From CAZEGI01 sp964512105 (lineage in GTDB: Archaea > Altiarchaeota > Altiarchaeia > IMC4 > CAZEGI01), in the NCBI GenBank assembly GCA_964512105.1, contig CAZEGI010000003.1, forward strand, positions 1 through 63,326: a stretch of DNA of 63,326 bases, read 5' to 3'. The position numbers were made by a program, and so were the translations under genes. The notes beneath the pieces were generated by a model. It ran no database searches. It had not been told where the DNA came from and saw nothing but the letters and a program-made list of their open reading frames with translations. Numbering within the stretch: the stretch's first letter is position 1; the number at the start of each line of letters is the position of its first letter. Below, piece by piece: positions 47,987-55,931 of this stretch.

Positions 47987-48494
47987 TTTTAACACCGAAC
48001 TGTTCCTTTGCGAATTGCATTGCTTCCTCCCGGGTTACCTGGTGTTTTTTCGGTATCTCCGCCTTCTTGAGACGCCTGTGCTTCACCCTGTAACCGGGTT
48101 TTTTCATTGTCGTTGTTAGGTTCATCCCGAGTATTCCGATTTCCGGATCGTATTTCATCCCTGGGATGTCAATGCACTCATGAATTCCGAATGAAAAATT
48201 GCCGTCGTCCGTGAACGATGACTCCTGCAGTGTGTTGTCTTTTGCTGACAACCCACGCTTCAGGAATTCCACTGCCCCCTTTCCCCGCAGGGTCACCTTG
48301 CACCCTATGGGTTCCTTTTTGCGAAGATTCCACGCAGGAATCTTGTGTTTTGAAACCGTTCTTACGGGTTTGCGCCCGGTCAGCTTTTCAAGCAATTTTT
48401 CAGCCTTGACAAGTTTTTCTCCAGATTCACCTGCGCCGATGTTCACAACGACCTTCTCTATCCTCGGTTTCTGCATAACATTCGTTTCAGCCAT
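47979..48494 (-). CDS. rpl5: 50S ribosomal protein uL5
   Basis: 171 residues binding 5S rRNA. RIEKVVVNIGAGESGEKLVKAE, TGRKPVRTVSKHKIPAWNLRK, PIGCKVTLRG and the C-terminal MNLTTTMKKPGYRVKHRR are family segments. ATG at 48494 is chosen because it follows the eS4 stop by one base and starts the conserved region; an upstream ATG at 48524 would overlap eS4 by 29 nt. Confidence 0.96.
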   Translation of the reverse strand: MAETNVMQKPRIEKVVVNIGAGESGEKLVKAEKLLEKLTGRKPVRTVSKHKIPAWNLRKKEPIGCKVTLRGKGAVEFLKRGLSAKDNTLQESSFTDDGNFSFGIHECIDIPGMKYDPEIGILGMNLTTTMKKPGYRVKHRRLKKAEIPKKHQVTREEAMQFAKEQFGVKIE

Positions 48495-48495
48495 T

Positions 48496-49161
48496 TTATA
48501 CCGTAATCGCGGGCTTATCTGCACCTATCACGAACACGTAGTCCGTAAGTGTTTGCAGGTCGTCAACCGTTGTGAGGGATTTACGCGAAATCGTCGCTTT
48601 TAAAATTTCCTTTATCTTTCCTGTCTTGCCGCTGTGCCTACCCTTCACAACCATGACTGTAGCTCCTTTGTCGAATTTTAATGTTTCCTCAATCTTGCGT
48701 TCCGGAAGTTTCAAAATGACGGTGTCATTGGTTTTGTATGCGCCCTTATCCACGAGTATGTTGCTTCCGTCGTGTAGGTTTAACTGCATCGCACCTTTCT
48801 TCAGAGTCCGTTTGTCCAGAATTTTGCATAACTTTATCTCTGATTCCTTTCCGTCTATCTTTTTCAGTATTAAACCCTTCCTGCCTGGTAAAACCCTGAA
48901 CTGCTCTTTGGTTTTTGGTATTTCAACGACATCCATCAAACCGACCACAAACTGGTAATCCCTCCTTGGTTTTTTGTCCACGAGGATTTCACCACGGTTT
49001 ATTAGGCTCTTCGTCTCCTTTGCGTTGTCCGCATAGCTGAGGAGGTTTCTTACAAGCAGCAGCAATGGTATGCTGTATGACTTCGGATGCATTCCTGGTT
49101 TTTGTGCAACAATCCATTTGCGTTCTTTTCCGTATCCCGATGAAATACTTTTTCTGTGCAT
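48496..49161 (-). CDS. rps4e: 30S ribosomal protein eS4
   Basis: 221 residues. It has an S4-type RNA-binding segment (LINRGEILVDKKPRRDYQFVVGLMDVVEIP), the eS4 central domain and a C-terminal KOW motif (GATVMVVKGRHSGKTGKIKE). Found in the normal archaeal place between uL24 and uL5. The start shares one base with the uL24 stop region. Confidence 0.95.
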   Translation of the reverse strand: MHRKSISSGYGKERKWIVAQKPGMHPKSYSIPLLLLVRNLLSYADNAKETKSLINRGEILVDKKPRRDYQFVVGLMDVVEIPKTKEQFRVLPGRKGLILKKIDGKESEIKLCKILDKRTLKKGAMQLNLHDGSNILVDKGAYKTNDTVILKLPERKIEETLKFDKGATVMVVKGRHSGKTGKIKEILKATISRKSLTTVDDLQTLTDYVFVIGADKPAITV

Positions 49162-49532
49162 TATTTGACCTCCAGTTTCCTGCTCAGCATGGCCCTTCTT
49201 TTTTTGTCTTCCAGGAAAAGTTGCGTGATAACGACATTTGATGGGTCTATCGCCCTAGGAACATCAGTGCCATCCGCCTTCTTGATTGTAACGCCGTCCA
49301 CGTAAATCCCGTGTTTTGTTGGATTGACGTTCATCACTTCACCTGCATGGTCCTTAAATTTGCCCCTCACCACTTTCACGATGTCGGCTTTTCTCACGTT
49401 TACGGTTCTTCTCTTGTACTTTTCCCTCAACTCCTTGCTTAGTGGCGCCGCGCACCGCTTGAGCTGTTTGTGCTTTGGTGCTTTGAACATCCATCTTCTC
49501 TGCTTTCGGGATTTTTCTGATTTGGTTTGCAT
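49161..49532 (-). CDS. rpl24: 50S ribosomal protein uL24
   Basis: 123 residues. The archaeal N-terminus (SRKQRRWMFKAPKHKQLKRC) is followed by APLSKELREKYKRRTVNVRK, a KOW motif (GDIVKVVRGKFKDHAGEV-like DIVKVVRGKFKDHAGEVMNV) and GVTIKKADGTDVP. Position between uL14 and eS4 is standard. Confidence 0.95.
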   Translation of the reverse strand: MQTKSEKSRKQRRWMFKAPKHKQLKRCAAPLSKELREKYKRRTVNVRKADIVKVVRGKFKDHAGEVMNVNPTKHGIYVDGVTIKKADGTDVPRAIDPSNVVITQLFLEDKKRRAMLSRKLEVK

Positions 49533-49533
49533 T

Positions 49534-49974
49534 TTAAATTACGATACTCGCTATCGTGCCTATCTTCGTCCAGCGCTCCGTGACCTCGCGGGCTATCGCC
49601 CCCTTGATTTCCGTTCCGCGCGGCAACCCGTCTTCAGTCACCAGAACGGCAGCATTGTCCTCAAATCTTATCTTGTTGCCGTTGGCTCTTGTGTATGATT
49701 TTTTCTGTCGTACTATTACTGCCAGCACGATCTCCCGCCTCATCTCCGGTTTTCCGGACTTGACGGATGCAACAACAAGGTCGCCGACGCCGGCTGAAGG
49801 ATATCGCCTTCGAACACCGCCGTATCCCCTCACGGCCACTATTTCAATCTCCTTTGCGCCTGTGTTGTCCGCGCACTTGACTCGTGCTCCAACTGGCAAT
49901 GACCTTGAGACGCGTGCACTCAGCGCCTTTCCCAAGGGCAAATTTTTGGATATGCCACCCATCGGTTTAGCCAT
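49534..49974 (-). CDS. rpl14: 50S ribosomal protein uL14
   Basis: 146 residues at the subunit interface, where aIF6 binds. VGARVKCADNTGAKEIEIVAV, GDLVVASVKSGKPEMRREIVLAVIVRQ and DNAAVLVTEDGLPRGTEIKGAIAREV are the conserved parts. There is an N-terminal extension (MAKPMGGISKNLPLGKAL). It starts one base after the uS17 stop. Confidence 0.96.
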   Translation of the reverse strand: MAKPMGGISKNLPLGKALSARVSRSLPVGARVKCADNTGAKEIEIVAVRGYGGVRRRYPSAGVGDLVVASVKSGKPEMRREIVLAVIVRQKKSYTRANGNKIRFEDNAAVLVTEDGLPRGTEIKGAIAREVTERWTKIGTIASIVI

Positions 49975-49975
49975 T

Positions 49976-50278
49976 TTACTTGGCCCCCTCCTTCGGGTTT
50001 ATTTTCTCGATGACGACAAAACTTATGGTCTTGCTCAGCCTCCTACACTCCATTATTCGCACGCGATCACCGACCTTGGCGTTGATGCACGGCGGGTTGT
50101 GCGCCGATATCCTGGATTTCACATGCCGCTGTCTCTCGTACTTTTTAGATTTTACGGTGTAATCCCTTTGCACCACGACGGTGTTTGTCATTTTTGCAGA
50201 CTTAACAATTCCTTCGAATATCATCCCCCGCGTGGATAAGCCACCGTGTTTCGGGCAATTCTTGTCTTTGCATTCCAT
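49976..50278 (-). CDS. rps17: 30S ribosomal protein uS17
   Basis: 100 residues. CKDKNCPKHGGLSTRGMIFEGIV is the archaeal N-terminal form with a Cys/His cluster. VVVQRDYTVKSKKYERQRHVKSRISAH and GDRVRIMECRRLSKTISFVVIE are the OB-fold core. Preceded by rnp1 with a one-base gap. Confidence 0.95.
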   Translation of the reverse strand: MECKDKNCPKHGGLSTRGMIFEGIVKSAKMTNTVVVQRDYTVKSKKYERQRHVKSRISAHNPPCINAKVGDRVRIMECRRLSKTISFVVIEKINPKEGAK

Positions 50279-50279
50279 T

Positions 50280-50558
50280 TTAAAACTTTATCCGATATTT
50301 TTTCTTTATCCTGTCTTCGGGTCGTTCTACCAGAAGGTTTCCGTCAATCCTGACAACAGCGTTTTTTGGAAGTTTCAGTTCCAAGCGAACGCAGTCCTTT
50401 GGTATTTTTTTTACCTCGTTGCCGTGCTTTATGCTGAGCATGTTTCTTGTCTCCTCTACGATTTTGCCCCTGCACCGGTATCCCTCGTGCGTGCCTTCTA
50501 CAACGCCTGCCTCCAAACCAACCAATTCATGCCTCAATATGTTGTATGGTGTGATCAT
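50280..50558 (-). CDS. rnp1: RNase P protein component 1 (Rpp29/Pop4)
   Basis: Protein subunit of archaeal RNase P, which trims tRNA 5' leaders. The 92 residues show ITPYNILRHELVGLEAGVV, GKIVEETRNMLSI and VRLELKLPKNAVVRIDGNLL, the Sm-like barrel of Rpp29. ATG at 50558 is chosen since it starts ITPYNILRHE; an upstream ATG would overlap the aIF1 gene. Location between aIF1 and uS17 is conserved in archaea. Confidence 0.93.
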   Translation of the reverse strand: MITPYNILRHELVGLEAGVVEGTHEGYRCRGKIVEETRNMLSIKHGNEVKKIPKDCVRLELKLPKNAVVRIDGNLLVERPEDRIKKKYRIKF

Positions 50559-50575
50559 TTTGGGAATAAGATAAA

Positions 50576-50872
50576 TCAAACAACATCTATCATATCCCCA
50601 GAGAAACCCATGTCTATCAGGATGCCCTTGACCCTGTTTTTGTGGTTGCCCTGTAGTTCAACGCTGTCGTTTTTATTTGTCCCCCCGCATGCCAGTCTGC
50701 TTTTCAGCTCCTTGGCGATTTTTTGTAGGTCCACATTATCAAACCCGTCTACAACCGTTACAATCTTGCCATAACTGCGTTTGTCTGTGCGCACCCTTAT
50801 CCGCTGGCGCTCCTTTTGCATCTCGTAGCAAACGCAGAGTTCCTTTGGTAATCCGCACTTGGGGCAATTCAT
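50576..50872 (-). CDS. Translation initiation factor aIF1 (SUI1)
   Basis: 98 residues. An N-terminal zinc-ribbon-like CPKCGLPKELCVCYEM is followed by the SUI1 domain: RIRVRTDKRSYGKIVTVVDGF, LKSRLACGGTNKNDSVELQG and RVKGILIDMGFSGDMI. It checks start-codon selection on the 30S. The start overlaps uL29's stop by four bases. Confidence 0.93.
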   Translation of the reverse strand: MNCPKCGLPKELCVCYEMQKERQRIRVRTDKRSYGKIVTVVDGFDNVDLQKIAKELKSRLACGGTNKNDSVELQGNHKNRVKGILIDMGFSGDMIDVV

Positions 50873-51114
50873 TTCTTTTTCGTTACCTCCTTGGTGTCCT
50901 TACCTGGCTTCTTTTTTGTGCTCAGTTCCTTTTTTATCGTCAATATGCGGGCAACCGCCCTTCTAAGTTCGCGTGTTTTTCCCACGTCCTCGGGTATTCC
51001 GCCCGACGCTAAAACGCCGCGTATCTTCATCAGCTCCCGCTGAATCTCCACAAGGTGCTTGTCGATTTCGTCAGCACCCATGCTTCGCAACTCATCGGGG
51101 CGTAGCGTTGCCAT
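50869..51114 (-). CDS. rpl29: 50S ribosomal protein uL29
   Basis: 81 residues. LRPDELRSMGADEIDKHLVEI, QRELMKIRGVLASGG and KTRELRRAVARILTIKKE give the two-helix hairpin near the exit tunnel. The last 20 residues are a lysine-rich tail (KKKPGKDTKEVTKKK) longer than in most archaeal uL29. It lies 35 nt after uS3, the largest gap within the ribosomal cluster before uS7. Confidence 0.95.
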   Translation of the reverse strand: MATLRPDELRSMGADEIDKHLVEIQRELMKIRGVLASGGIPEDVGKTRELRRAVARILTIKKELSTKKKPGKDTKEVTKKK

Positions 51115-51149
51115 TTTGGTTTATGTTATAGTAATCGAGTATAAAAAAA

Positions 51150-51860
51150 TTACTTTTCCTCCTTGGTTGTTTTCTTTTTCGTTTTTTTCTTGGGTTTCTC
51201 TTCGCCCTTTTTCTCTTTTTCTGGTTTTTTCTCTTCTGGCTCTGGCTCCGGTTTTTCCTCCTTTTTCGGAACAACGGATATCTGGTCTGGAAAGATTACG
51301 TCCGGTGGAACGATTCTCACAAGCACACCGATTACTCCTGCCTTCAGGTTGGCCTGGATTGAACCTAACCTCACCAGTTTTGTTGAATCCCCGGCTTTTT
51401 TCATGTAACCTTCGGCGTATTTCTCGGTCCGTGACCTTCCGCCCTTGCCCACTATCTTTCCGGATAAGACGATTTCGATACCGCGCGCGCCAGCGCCCAT
51501 GACCGAGCGGATCGCTTTGTAGGCCACGCGCCTTCTGTTGAGCCCGCGCTCAAGAGCGATTGCAATCCTTCTTGCGACTATGTTTGGGTCGAGCATCGGG
51601 TTTTCGACCTTCTGGACGTCTATCGCCGGATTTTCAATGCCGTACTTCTCCCTCAGCATCTGCGTAAGCTTGTTTATCCTGCCGCCCTTTTTCCCGATTA
51701 CGAGCGGTGGTTTTTCGACGTATAAAACGACGCGGGTTGCAAGCGGCGTTTTCATTATGTTTATGCCGCTGTAACCCGCCCTGTTTAGTTCGTTTCTCAA
51801 GAAGCTTTCTATCTGGGAGCGTATCACGCCCTCCTGAATGAAGTGTTTCTCAAGCGCCAT
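51150..51860 (-). CDS. rps3: 30S ribosomal protein uS3
   Basis: 236 residues. An N-terminal KH domain (LATRVVLYVEKPPLVIGKKGGRI, with the GKKG loop) is followed by a C-terminal domain (RKVAYKAIRSVMGAGARGIEIVLSGKI-type). The last 40 residues are a KPEPEPEEKKPEKEKKGEEK-type low-complexity tail, like those of uL22, uL29 and eL31 here. It starts one base after the repaired uL22 stop. Confidence 0.95.
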   Translation of the reverse strand: MALEKHFIQEGVIRSQIESFLRNELNRAGYSGINIMKTPLATRVVLYVEKPPLVIGKKGGRINKLTQMLREKYGIENPAIDVQKVENPMLDPNIVARRIAIALERGLNRRRVAYKAIRSVMGAGARGIEIVLSGKIVGKGGRSRTEKYAEGYMKKAGDSTKLVRLGSIQANLKAGVIGVLVRIVPPDVIFPDQISVVPKKEEKPEPEPEEKKPEKEKKGEEKPKKKTKKKTTKEEK

Positions 51861-51861
51861 T

Positions 51862-52568
51862 TTATTTCTTCCTTTCCGTTTTTGGTTTTTTGCCTGCTGC
51901 TGTTTTTTCCTTCTTCACGGTTTCTTTTTTCTTTTTCGTTTTGTCTTCCTCGGTTTCCTTTCTAGCGATTTCCTTCACGATGACCTGAACGTGGGTAAAC
52001 CGCGNNNNNNNNNNNNNNNNNNNNNNNNNNNNNNNNNNNNNNNNNNNNNNNNNNNNNNNNNNNNNNNNNNNNNNNNNNNNNNNNNNNNNNNNNNNNNNNN
52101 NNNNTCGGTTTCCTTTCTAGCGATTTCCTTCACGATGACCTGAACGTGGGTAAACCGCGTCCTCCAGTTTTTCCATCTCCCTTTCGGCTTTCTCCGCCTT
52201 CGGGAAACGCCTCTCAACGCCTGAATGTGCACAATCTTGAGGTTTTCGGTATCCAGACCCTTGTATTCCGCATTTGCTTCCGCGTTTCTCAAAACACGAA
52301 GTATGTACTCGGACGCCTTCCGCGGGTATTTCCCGATTTTTTCCGCACCCGACAGACCGCGTCTGTGACCAATGCCTGTTCTGAATCTCCTGAAAGGAAT
52401 GACCTTTTCCAAACGGATTACGCCTTCGAGGAGTTCGATAGCATCACCGAGCATCATTCCTCTAAGTTTATCGCATATGGCAACAGCATGTTTGAATGAA
52501 ACGTTTAAGTCTTTACCAACGGCATTTGCGAACTTGCCCTGGGGTTTAAAGGTGTAGTGTATCTTCAT
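51862..52568 (-). CDS. rpl22: 50S ribosomal protein uL22 (interrupted by a false assembly gap)
   Basis: GKFANAVGKDLNVSFKHAVAI, IPFRRFRTGIGHRRGL, GLDTENLKIVHIQALRG and FTHVQVIVKEIARKE identify uL22, which lines the exit tunnel. The frame appears broken by 100 Ns at 52005-52104. However, the 55 nt on each side of the Ns are identical. Removing the Ns and one 55-nt copy restores one frame of 183 residues, ending in a lysine-rich tail (EEDKTKKKKETVKK...KTERKK) and a TAA at 51862-51864, one base before uS3. The gene is therefore intact. Confidence 0.93.
51950..52004. repeat. Contig-end overlap, left copy
   Basis: 55 nt beginning TCGGTTTCCTTTCTAGCGAT are identical to 52105-52159 across the N run. 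The repeat encodes the same uL22 residues (TRFTHVQVIVKEIARKETE) on the minus strand. It is an assembly overlap, not a biological repeat. Confidence 0.92.
52005..52104. other. 100-N scaffold gap (artefact)
   Basis: Exactly 100 Ns, the conventional unknown-size gap, flanked by two identical 55-nt ends. The two contigs overlap, so no sequence is missing, and 155 nt should be removed. Downstream coordinates are inflated by that amount. Confidence 0.95.
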
Positions 52569-52569
52569 T

Positions 52570-52980
52570 TTATTTTATCGGGACAAACAGCGAAGAACGT
52601 GTGGCACCGACACCCGGAGCCCCATGCTTTACGGGCTTTCTTGAAAGTGCGAACTCCCCAAGATAATGACCAATCATCTCGGGTGCAACCTCGAGAATCA
52701 CGAACTCCCTGCCGTTGTAAACGCCGAGCTTTAAACCGACCATTTCGGGAAGGACGGGCATGTCCCTGCAGTGCGTCCTTATGGGTTTCGGGTCCTTTTC
52801 AGCGCCGTGTTTCTTCCGTGCTTCTTTCACGGTTACGAGAAGTTTTTTCTCCCCGTCCGTAAACCCGCGTTTCAGTTTCCTCCTCACCCTTGCAGGCAGT
52901 ATGTTGACCAATTCATCCATTGACATGGCCTGCAGTTGCTCAAGCCCGTAACCGCGATATGAAAACTCCTTCTTTACCAT
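52570..52980 (-). CDS. rps19: 30S ribosomal protein uS19
   Basis: 136 residues. FSYRGYGLEQLQAMSMDELVNILPARVRRKLKRG is the archaeal N-terminal extension. RTHCRDMPVLPEMVGLKLGVYNGREFV and EMIGHYLGEFALSRKPVKHG are the core. Standard position between uL2 and uL22; the start lies two bases after the uL2 stop. Confidence 0.96.
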   Translation of the reverse strand: MVKKEFSYRGYGLEQLQAMSMDELVNILPARVRRKLKRGFTDGEKKLLVTVKEARKKHGAEKDPKPIRTHCRDMPVLPEMVGLKLGVYNGREFVILEVAPEMIGHYLGEFALSRKPVKHGAPGVGATRSSLFVPIK

Positions 52981-52982
52981 CT

Positions 52983-53699
52983 TTAGCCTCTCTTCTTCCT
53001 ACCTGTGCGTTTTGGTGCGATATGACCGACCTTCGCCCCAGGCGGCGTATTTCTCTTTACGGAATACGGTTTGTTACCCTTATAACCGCCACCGTGCGGG
53101 TGGTTGCATGCATTCATTGATGTTCCACTCACGTGCGGATACTGCTTATTCCGTGATTTGTATTTGTAAAACGCCTTGCCTGCATGCACCATGGGTTTCT
53201 GGTTTCTTCCGCCGGACGCTATCCTACCTATGGTCGCTCTGGAGTTGTTGTGCAGTTCCACGATTCTCTTTGAAGGTAACCTTACATAGGTGATACCCCG
53301 CTCATGCGAGACCACATACGCTGATGTGCCTGCCGCACGCACAAGCTTGCCGCCATCCCCCGGAGTAACCTCTATGTTGTAGATGCCCGTGCCCTCGGGT
53401 ATTTCTCCCAGAGGCAGAACACAGCCGTTATCCAGCTTTGACTTGTAACCGAAGCTGACCCACTGCCCGACCTGCATTCCTTCCGGGGCTAACATCAAGC
53501 ATTCCTCAAAATTTTCGAGCAGTATTCTTGCAACGGGTGCTGACCGCATTGGATCTTTTATTATATCAATGACCTGACCCTGTATTTTTTGATATTTGTT
53601 GCTTGGTAGATATTCTACATTGCCTGTTGCCCTGTGTGACGGGAACCTGTACTTTGGACCTCCTCGACCCCTCCTCTGCGTTATTAAGTTTTTACCCAT
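52983..53699 (-). CDS. rpl2: 50S ribosomal protein uL2
   Basis: 238 residues at the peptidyl-transferase centre. GKNLITQRRGRGGPKYRFPSH, the SH3-like VDIIKDPMRSAPVARI region and GGGRNQKP-type GGRNQKPMVHAGKAFYKYK match. MNACNHPHGGG supplies the conserved His near the catalytic centre. ATG at 53699 is used since it starts the conserved N-terminus one base after uL23; an upstream ATG would add residues inside uL23. Confidence 0.96.
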   Translation of the reverse strand: MGKNLITQRRGRGGPKYRFPSHRATGNVEYLPSNKYQKIQGQVIDIIKDPMRSAPVARILLENFEECLMLAPEGMQVGQWVSFGYKSKLDNGCVLPLGEIPEGTGIYNIEVTPGDGGKLVRAAGTSAYVVSHERGITYVRLPSKRIVELHNNSRATIGRIASGGRNQKPMVHAGKAFYKYKSRNKQYPHVSGTSMNACNHPHGGGYKGNKPYSVKRNTPPGAKVGHIAPKRTGRKKRG

Positions 53700-53700
53700 C

Positions 53701-53961
53701 TTACAATACTCCAAAGTGCGATGCCACTTCCTCAGCGGAATGCTCTGGCGATAATTTTATGTGCGCTTTTTTCTTGCCTTCGGTTGTTACCATCAGGTTC
53801 ACATCCAAGACCTTTACCTTGTATAAGGTCTCGATGGCTTCCTTAACATCCTTCCGTGTGGAATTTTTGTTGACTACGAACGACAACCTATTCTCCTTCT
53901 CCCTTAGCATGGTTGCTTTTTCACCCATTAGCGGGTAAAGCAACACTTTGTTTGATTCCAT
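53701..53961 (-). CDS. rpl23: 50S ribosomal protein uL23
   Basis: 86 residues. VLLYPLMGEKATMLREKENRL, SFVVNKNSTRKDVKEAIETLY and VKVLDVNLMVTTEGKKKAHI match archaeal uL23, which binds SRP at the exit. ATG at 53961 starts the conserved ESNKVLLYPL and gives a 41-nt overlap with the end of uL4, unusually long for this operon, where junctions are mostly one or two bases. Confidence 0.94.
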   Translation of the reverse strand: MESNKVLLYPLMGEKATMLREKENRLSFVVNKNSTRKDVKEAIETLYKVKVLDVNLMVTTEGKKKAHIKLSPEHSAEEVASHFGVL

Positions 53962-54709
53962 TCTTTGTCTTTTCAAGGTTGGTTATTGCGGACTTTGTCC
54001 ACAGGGTTAATCTTCCGGCATGTGTTCCAGGTGCAAGTTGCTCCGGGTTTAATTCGTTTATTGTTGTAACATCCACCCCGCTAATGTTACCTGCCCCTTT
54101 TCCAATGCCCTTGTCTTCGTTTACGACTATCAGCACCGTTTTGCCCTTTCCGTTGACTGCGACCCTCTCGACATCCTGATCAACACCAAGATTCCTTAAC
54201 GTCTTCAACACGTCCTTGGTTTTCTTCAGGATTTCGAGTTTGTCTTCAACTATGAGCGGGAATTCCTTCACTTTATCCACGAGGTGACCGCGTTTTTCAA
54301 CGAGTTCCTTTACGGCAGTGGCAGAAATTGCCGAATTTAACGCCAGTCCGTACTCCTTGGCGTTGACCTTCTTGAACCAGAGTTTTTTCTTTGGCGGATG
54401 CGCACGTCTCCCGCCCTTTGACTGCGGAACTAAGCGCACCCTGCCCAGACTCCCGTCCGGAAGTTTCTCTCTCGGTAATCTTGACATCCCCCTGTTTATC
54501 GTCATTCTGTATGCGTCGCGCCTTCTTCCGAAGTATGCTGCAGAGCTTCTCATCCCGGCTTCCTCGGAGGGACCATAAACCTGCCTTCTGTTCGCCTGTA
54601 TTGCGACCACGGCCCTATGCACGAGGTCTTCTCTTGGTTTAGTTGAAAAAACCGCAGGCAGATTCACGTTACCAGAAACCTTGCCATCGAGAGAATAGAC
54701 GTTTACCAT
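53921..54709 (-). CDS. rpl4: 50S ribosomal protein uL4
   Basis: 262 residues. VNVYSLDGKVSGNVNLPAVF, DLVHRAVVAIQANRRQVYG, the tunnel loop (RRDAYRMTINRGMSRLPREK; GRRAHPPKKKLWFKKVN) and NLGVDQDVERVAV match archaeal uL4. ATG at 54709 overlaps the last base of the uL3 stop. The C-terminus extends 41 nt into uL23. Confidence 0.95.
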   Translation of the reverse strand: MVNVYSLDGKVSGNVNLPAVFSTKPREDLVHRAVVAIQANRRQVYGPSEEAGMRSSAAYFGRRRDAYRMTINRGMSRLPREKLPDGSLGRVRLVPQSKGGRRAHPPKKKLWFKKVNAKEYGLALNSAISATAVKELVEKRGHLVDKVKEFPLIVEDKLEILKKTKDVLKTLRNLGVDQDVERVAVNGKGKTVLIVVNEDKGIGKGAGNISGVDVTTINELNPEQLAPGTHAGRLTLWTKSAITNLEKTKNGIKQSVALPANG

Positions 54710-55695
54710 CATGCACCTTGCTTCGACATCGTACTTATTTCTGCGATATCGAATTCAGCGGATTTAGAAGGAGCGCGCCTAGGAGCAGTAAACCGTATGA
54801 GGCGTTTTGTGGGGCCGGGTATAGAACCGTAAACCATAACGTAGCTGTTTTTGACAGGACCGTAGCGCAGGAAGCCGCCCTTCGGCGTGACCTCCTCGCC
54901 GGTTTTGCCTATCCTGAGTATGAACTTGTTGTATTCCGTGCGGGTGTAATAGCCAAGCTGGCCCGGAAGTTTTTCTGTCCACAGCTTCCTTGCGGGATGC
55001 CATGAACCGCCGGTACCCATGTGCCTTCTCCTTCCGGTTGATTTCCTCGGCTGTCTTTTGACGCCGTATCTTTTAACAACGCCCTGAAACCCCTTACCCT
55101 TGGTAACGGATGTCGTGTCAACAAAGGCCTTTTCCTCGAACACATCACTTATGTTAACCTCCTTCCCGAGGTTGTTTTCCAGGAATTTGAGTTTCTCTTC
55201 CGTACCTCCGCCAAGCGCAACTTCCATCAGGTCCGGGGCTTTTTTTGGAGTTGCGACAAGTTTTGGCTGTGTCTGCATTATTGCGCGTAAATCCACTATA
55301 TCCTTTAAACCCTTTTTCAGGTCATCGAGCTTCTTTTTAGGGTCGTCTTTTTTCTTGGGAGTGAGGCGTTTTTTGAGGTCGTCGTTGTATGCCCAGATGT
55401 CAGTGAACGTGAACAAACCGTTGTAGCCGCGCGTGTATGCGCGAATAGCAGCAACCCTCATGGGCGGCGTTTCCACGATGGTTACAGGAACGAACACCTC
55501 AGAACCAGAAGTCAGGCTGTTTGACCTGTTGTCTGTCGCCAGAACGTGGGTCATGCCTGCCTTGTAGCCCGCAAATCCTAGGGGTTTGGACTCCTCGGAC
55601 TCCGGCCAATTGTGTATTCTCGGCGTTTCCTTCTTTGCCCTTTTCTTGGGTAGATAGGCCAGCGATGCGGCCCTCGGTTTTGTCCTCTTTGCCAT
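54709..55695 (-). CDS. rpl3: 50S ribosomal protein uL3
   Basis: First gene of the superoperon. The 328 residues match archaeal uL3: NWPESEESKPLGFAGYKAGMTH, ETPPMRVAAIRAYTR and VTKGKGFQGVVKRYGVK. The RRHMGTGGSWHPARKLWT region is close to the peptidyl-transferase centre. A Lys/Asp-rich insert (LTPKKKDDPKKKLDDLKKGL) follows residue 110. A TATA-like stretch lies about 40 nt upstream, and a cluster of nested hairpins precedes it. Confidence 0.96.
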   Translation of the reverse strand: MAKRTKPRAASLAYLPKKRAKKETPRIHNWPESEESKPLGFAGYKAGMTHVLATDNRSNSLTSGSEVFVPVTIVETPPMRVAAIRAYTRGYNGLFTFTDIWAYNDDLKKRLTPKKKDDPKKKLDDLKKGLKDIVDLRAIMQTQPKLVATPKKAPDLMEVALGGGTEEKLKFLENNLGKEVNISDVFEEKAFVDTTSVTKGKGFQGVVKRYGVKRQPRKSTGRRRHMGTGGSWHPARKLWTEKLPGQLGYYTRTEYNKFILRIGKTGEEVTPKGGFLRYGPVKNSYVMVYGSIPGPTKRLIRFTAPRRAPSKSAEFDIAEISTMSKQGA

Positions 55696-55754
55696 ATCAA
55701 TAAAAAATGGTTTTAATGATTGGGAATAATGACTTAAAAACTGTCACTGCAACA

Positions 55755-55907
55755 GTTTTTGAACACTGAATCCGCAAGGGATTCGGCGTGTTTAAAAACG
55801 CATACAGTAATGCAATAATGCAAATTTAAGGAACAGTATCCTTTACATTATTCCGATGTATAACAAACTGCAGAGCAGTTTGTATACACGAACTCCTTTT
55901 GAGTTCG
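55755..55907. repeat. Nested hairpins between uL3 and DUF63 genes
   Basis: No gene is visible in 55696-55959. GTTTTT-G-AACAC pairs with GTGTT-T-AAAAAC (55755-55799) around the inner hairpin GAATCC-GCAAG-GGATTC (55768-55784). Further on are CAAACTGC-AGA-GCAGTTTG (55864-55882), extended by GTATA/TATAC, and CGAACTC-CTTTT-GAGTTCG (55889-55907). The hairpins have unrelated stems and short loops, as elsewhere in the window, but the polypurine arms are missing here. Confidence 0.65.
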
Positions 55908-55931
55908 TCGTATCCATATACTAGGATTTTT

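Noticed and set aside
51862..52568. Programmed frameshift or pseudogene in rpl22
   Set aside because: Fully explained by a 100-N gap between two contigs that share a 55-nt overlap.
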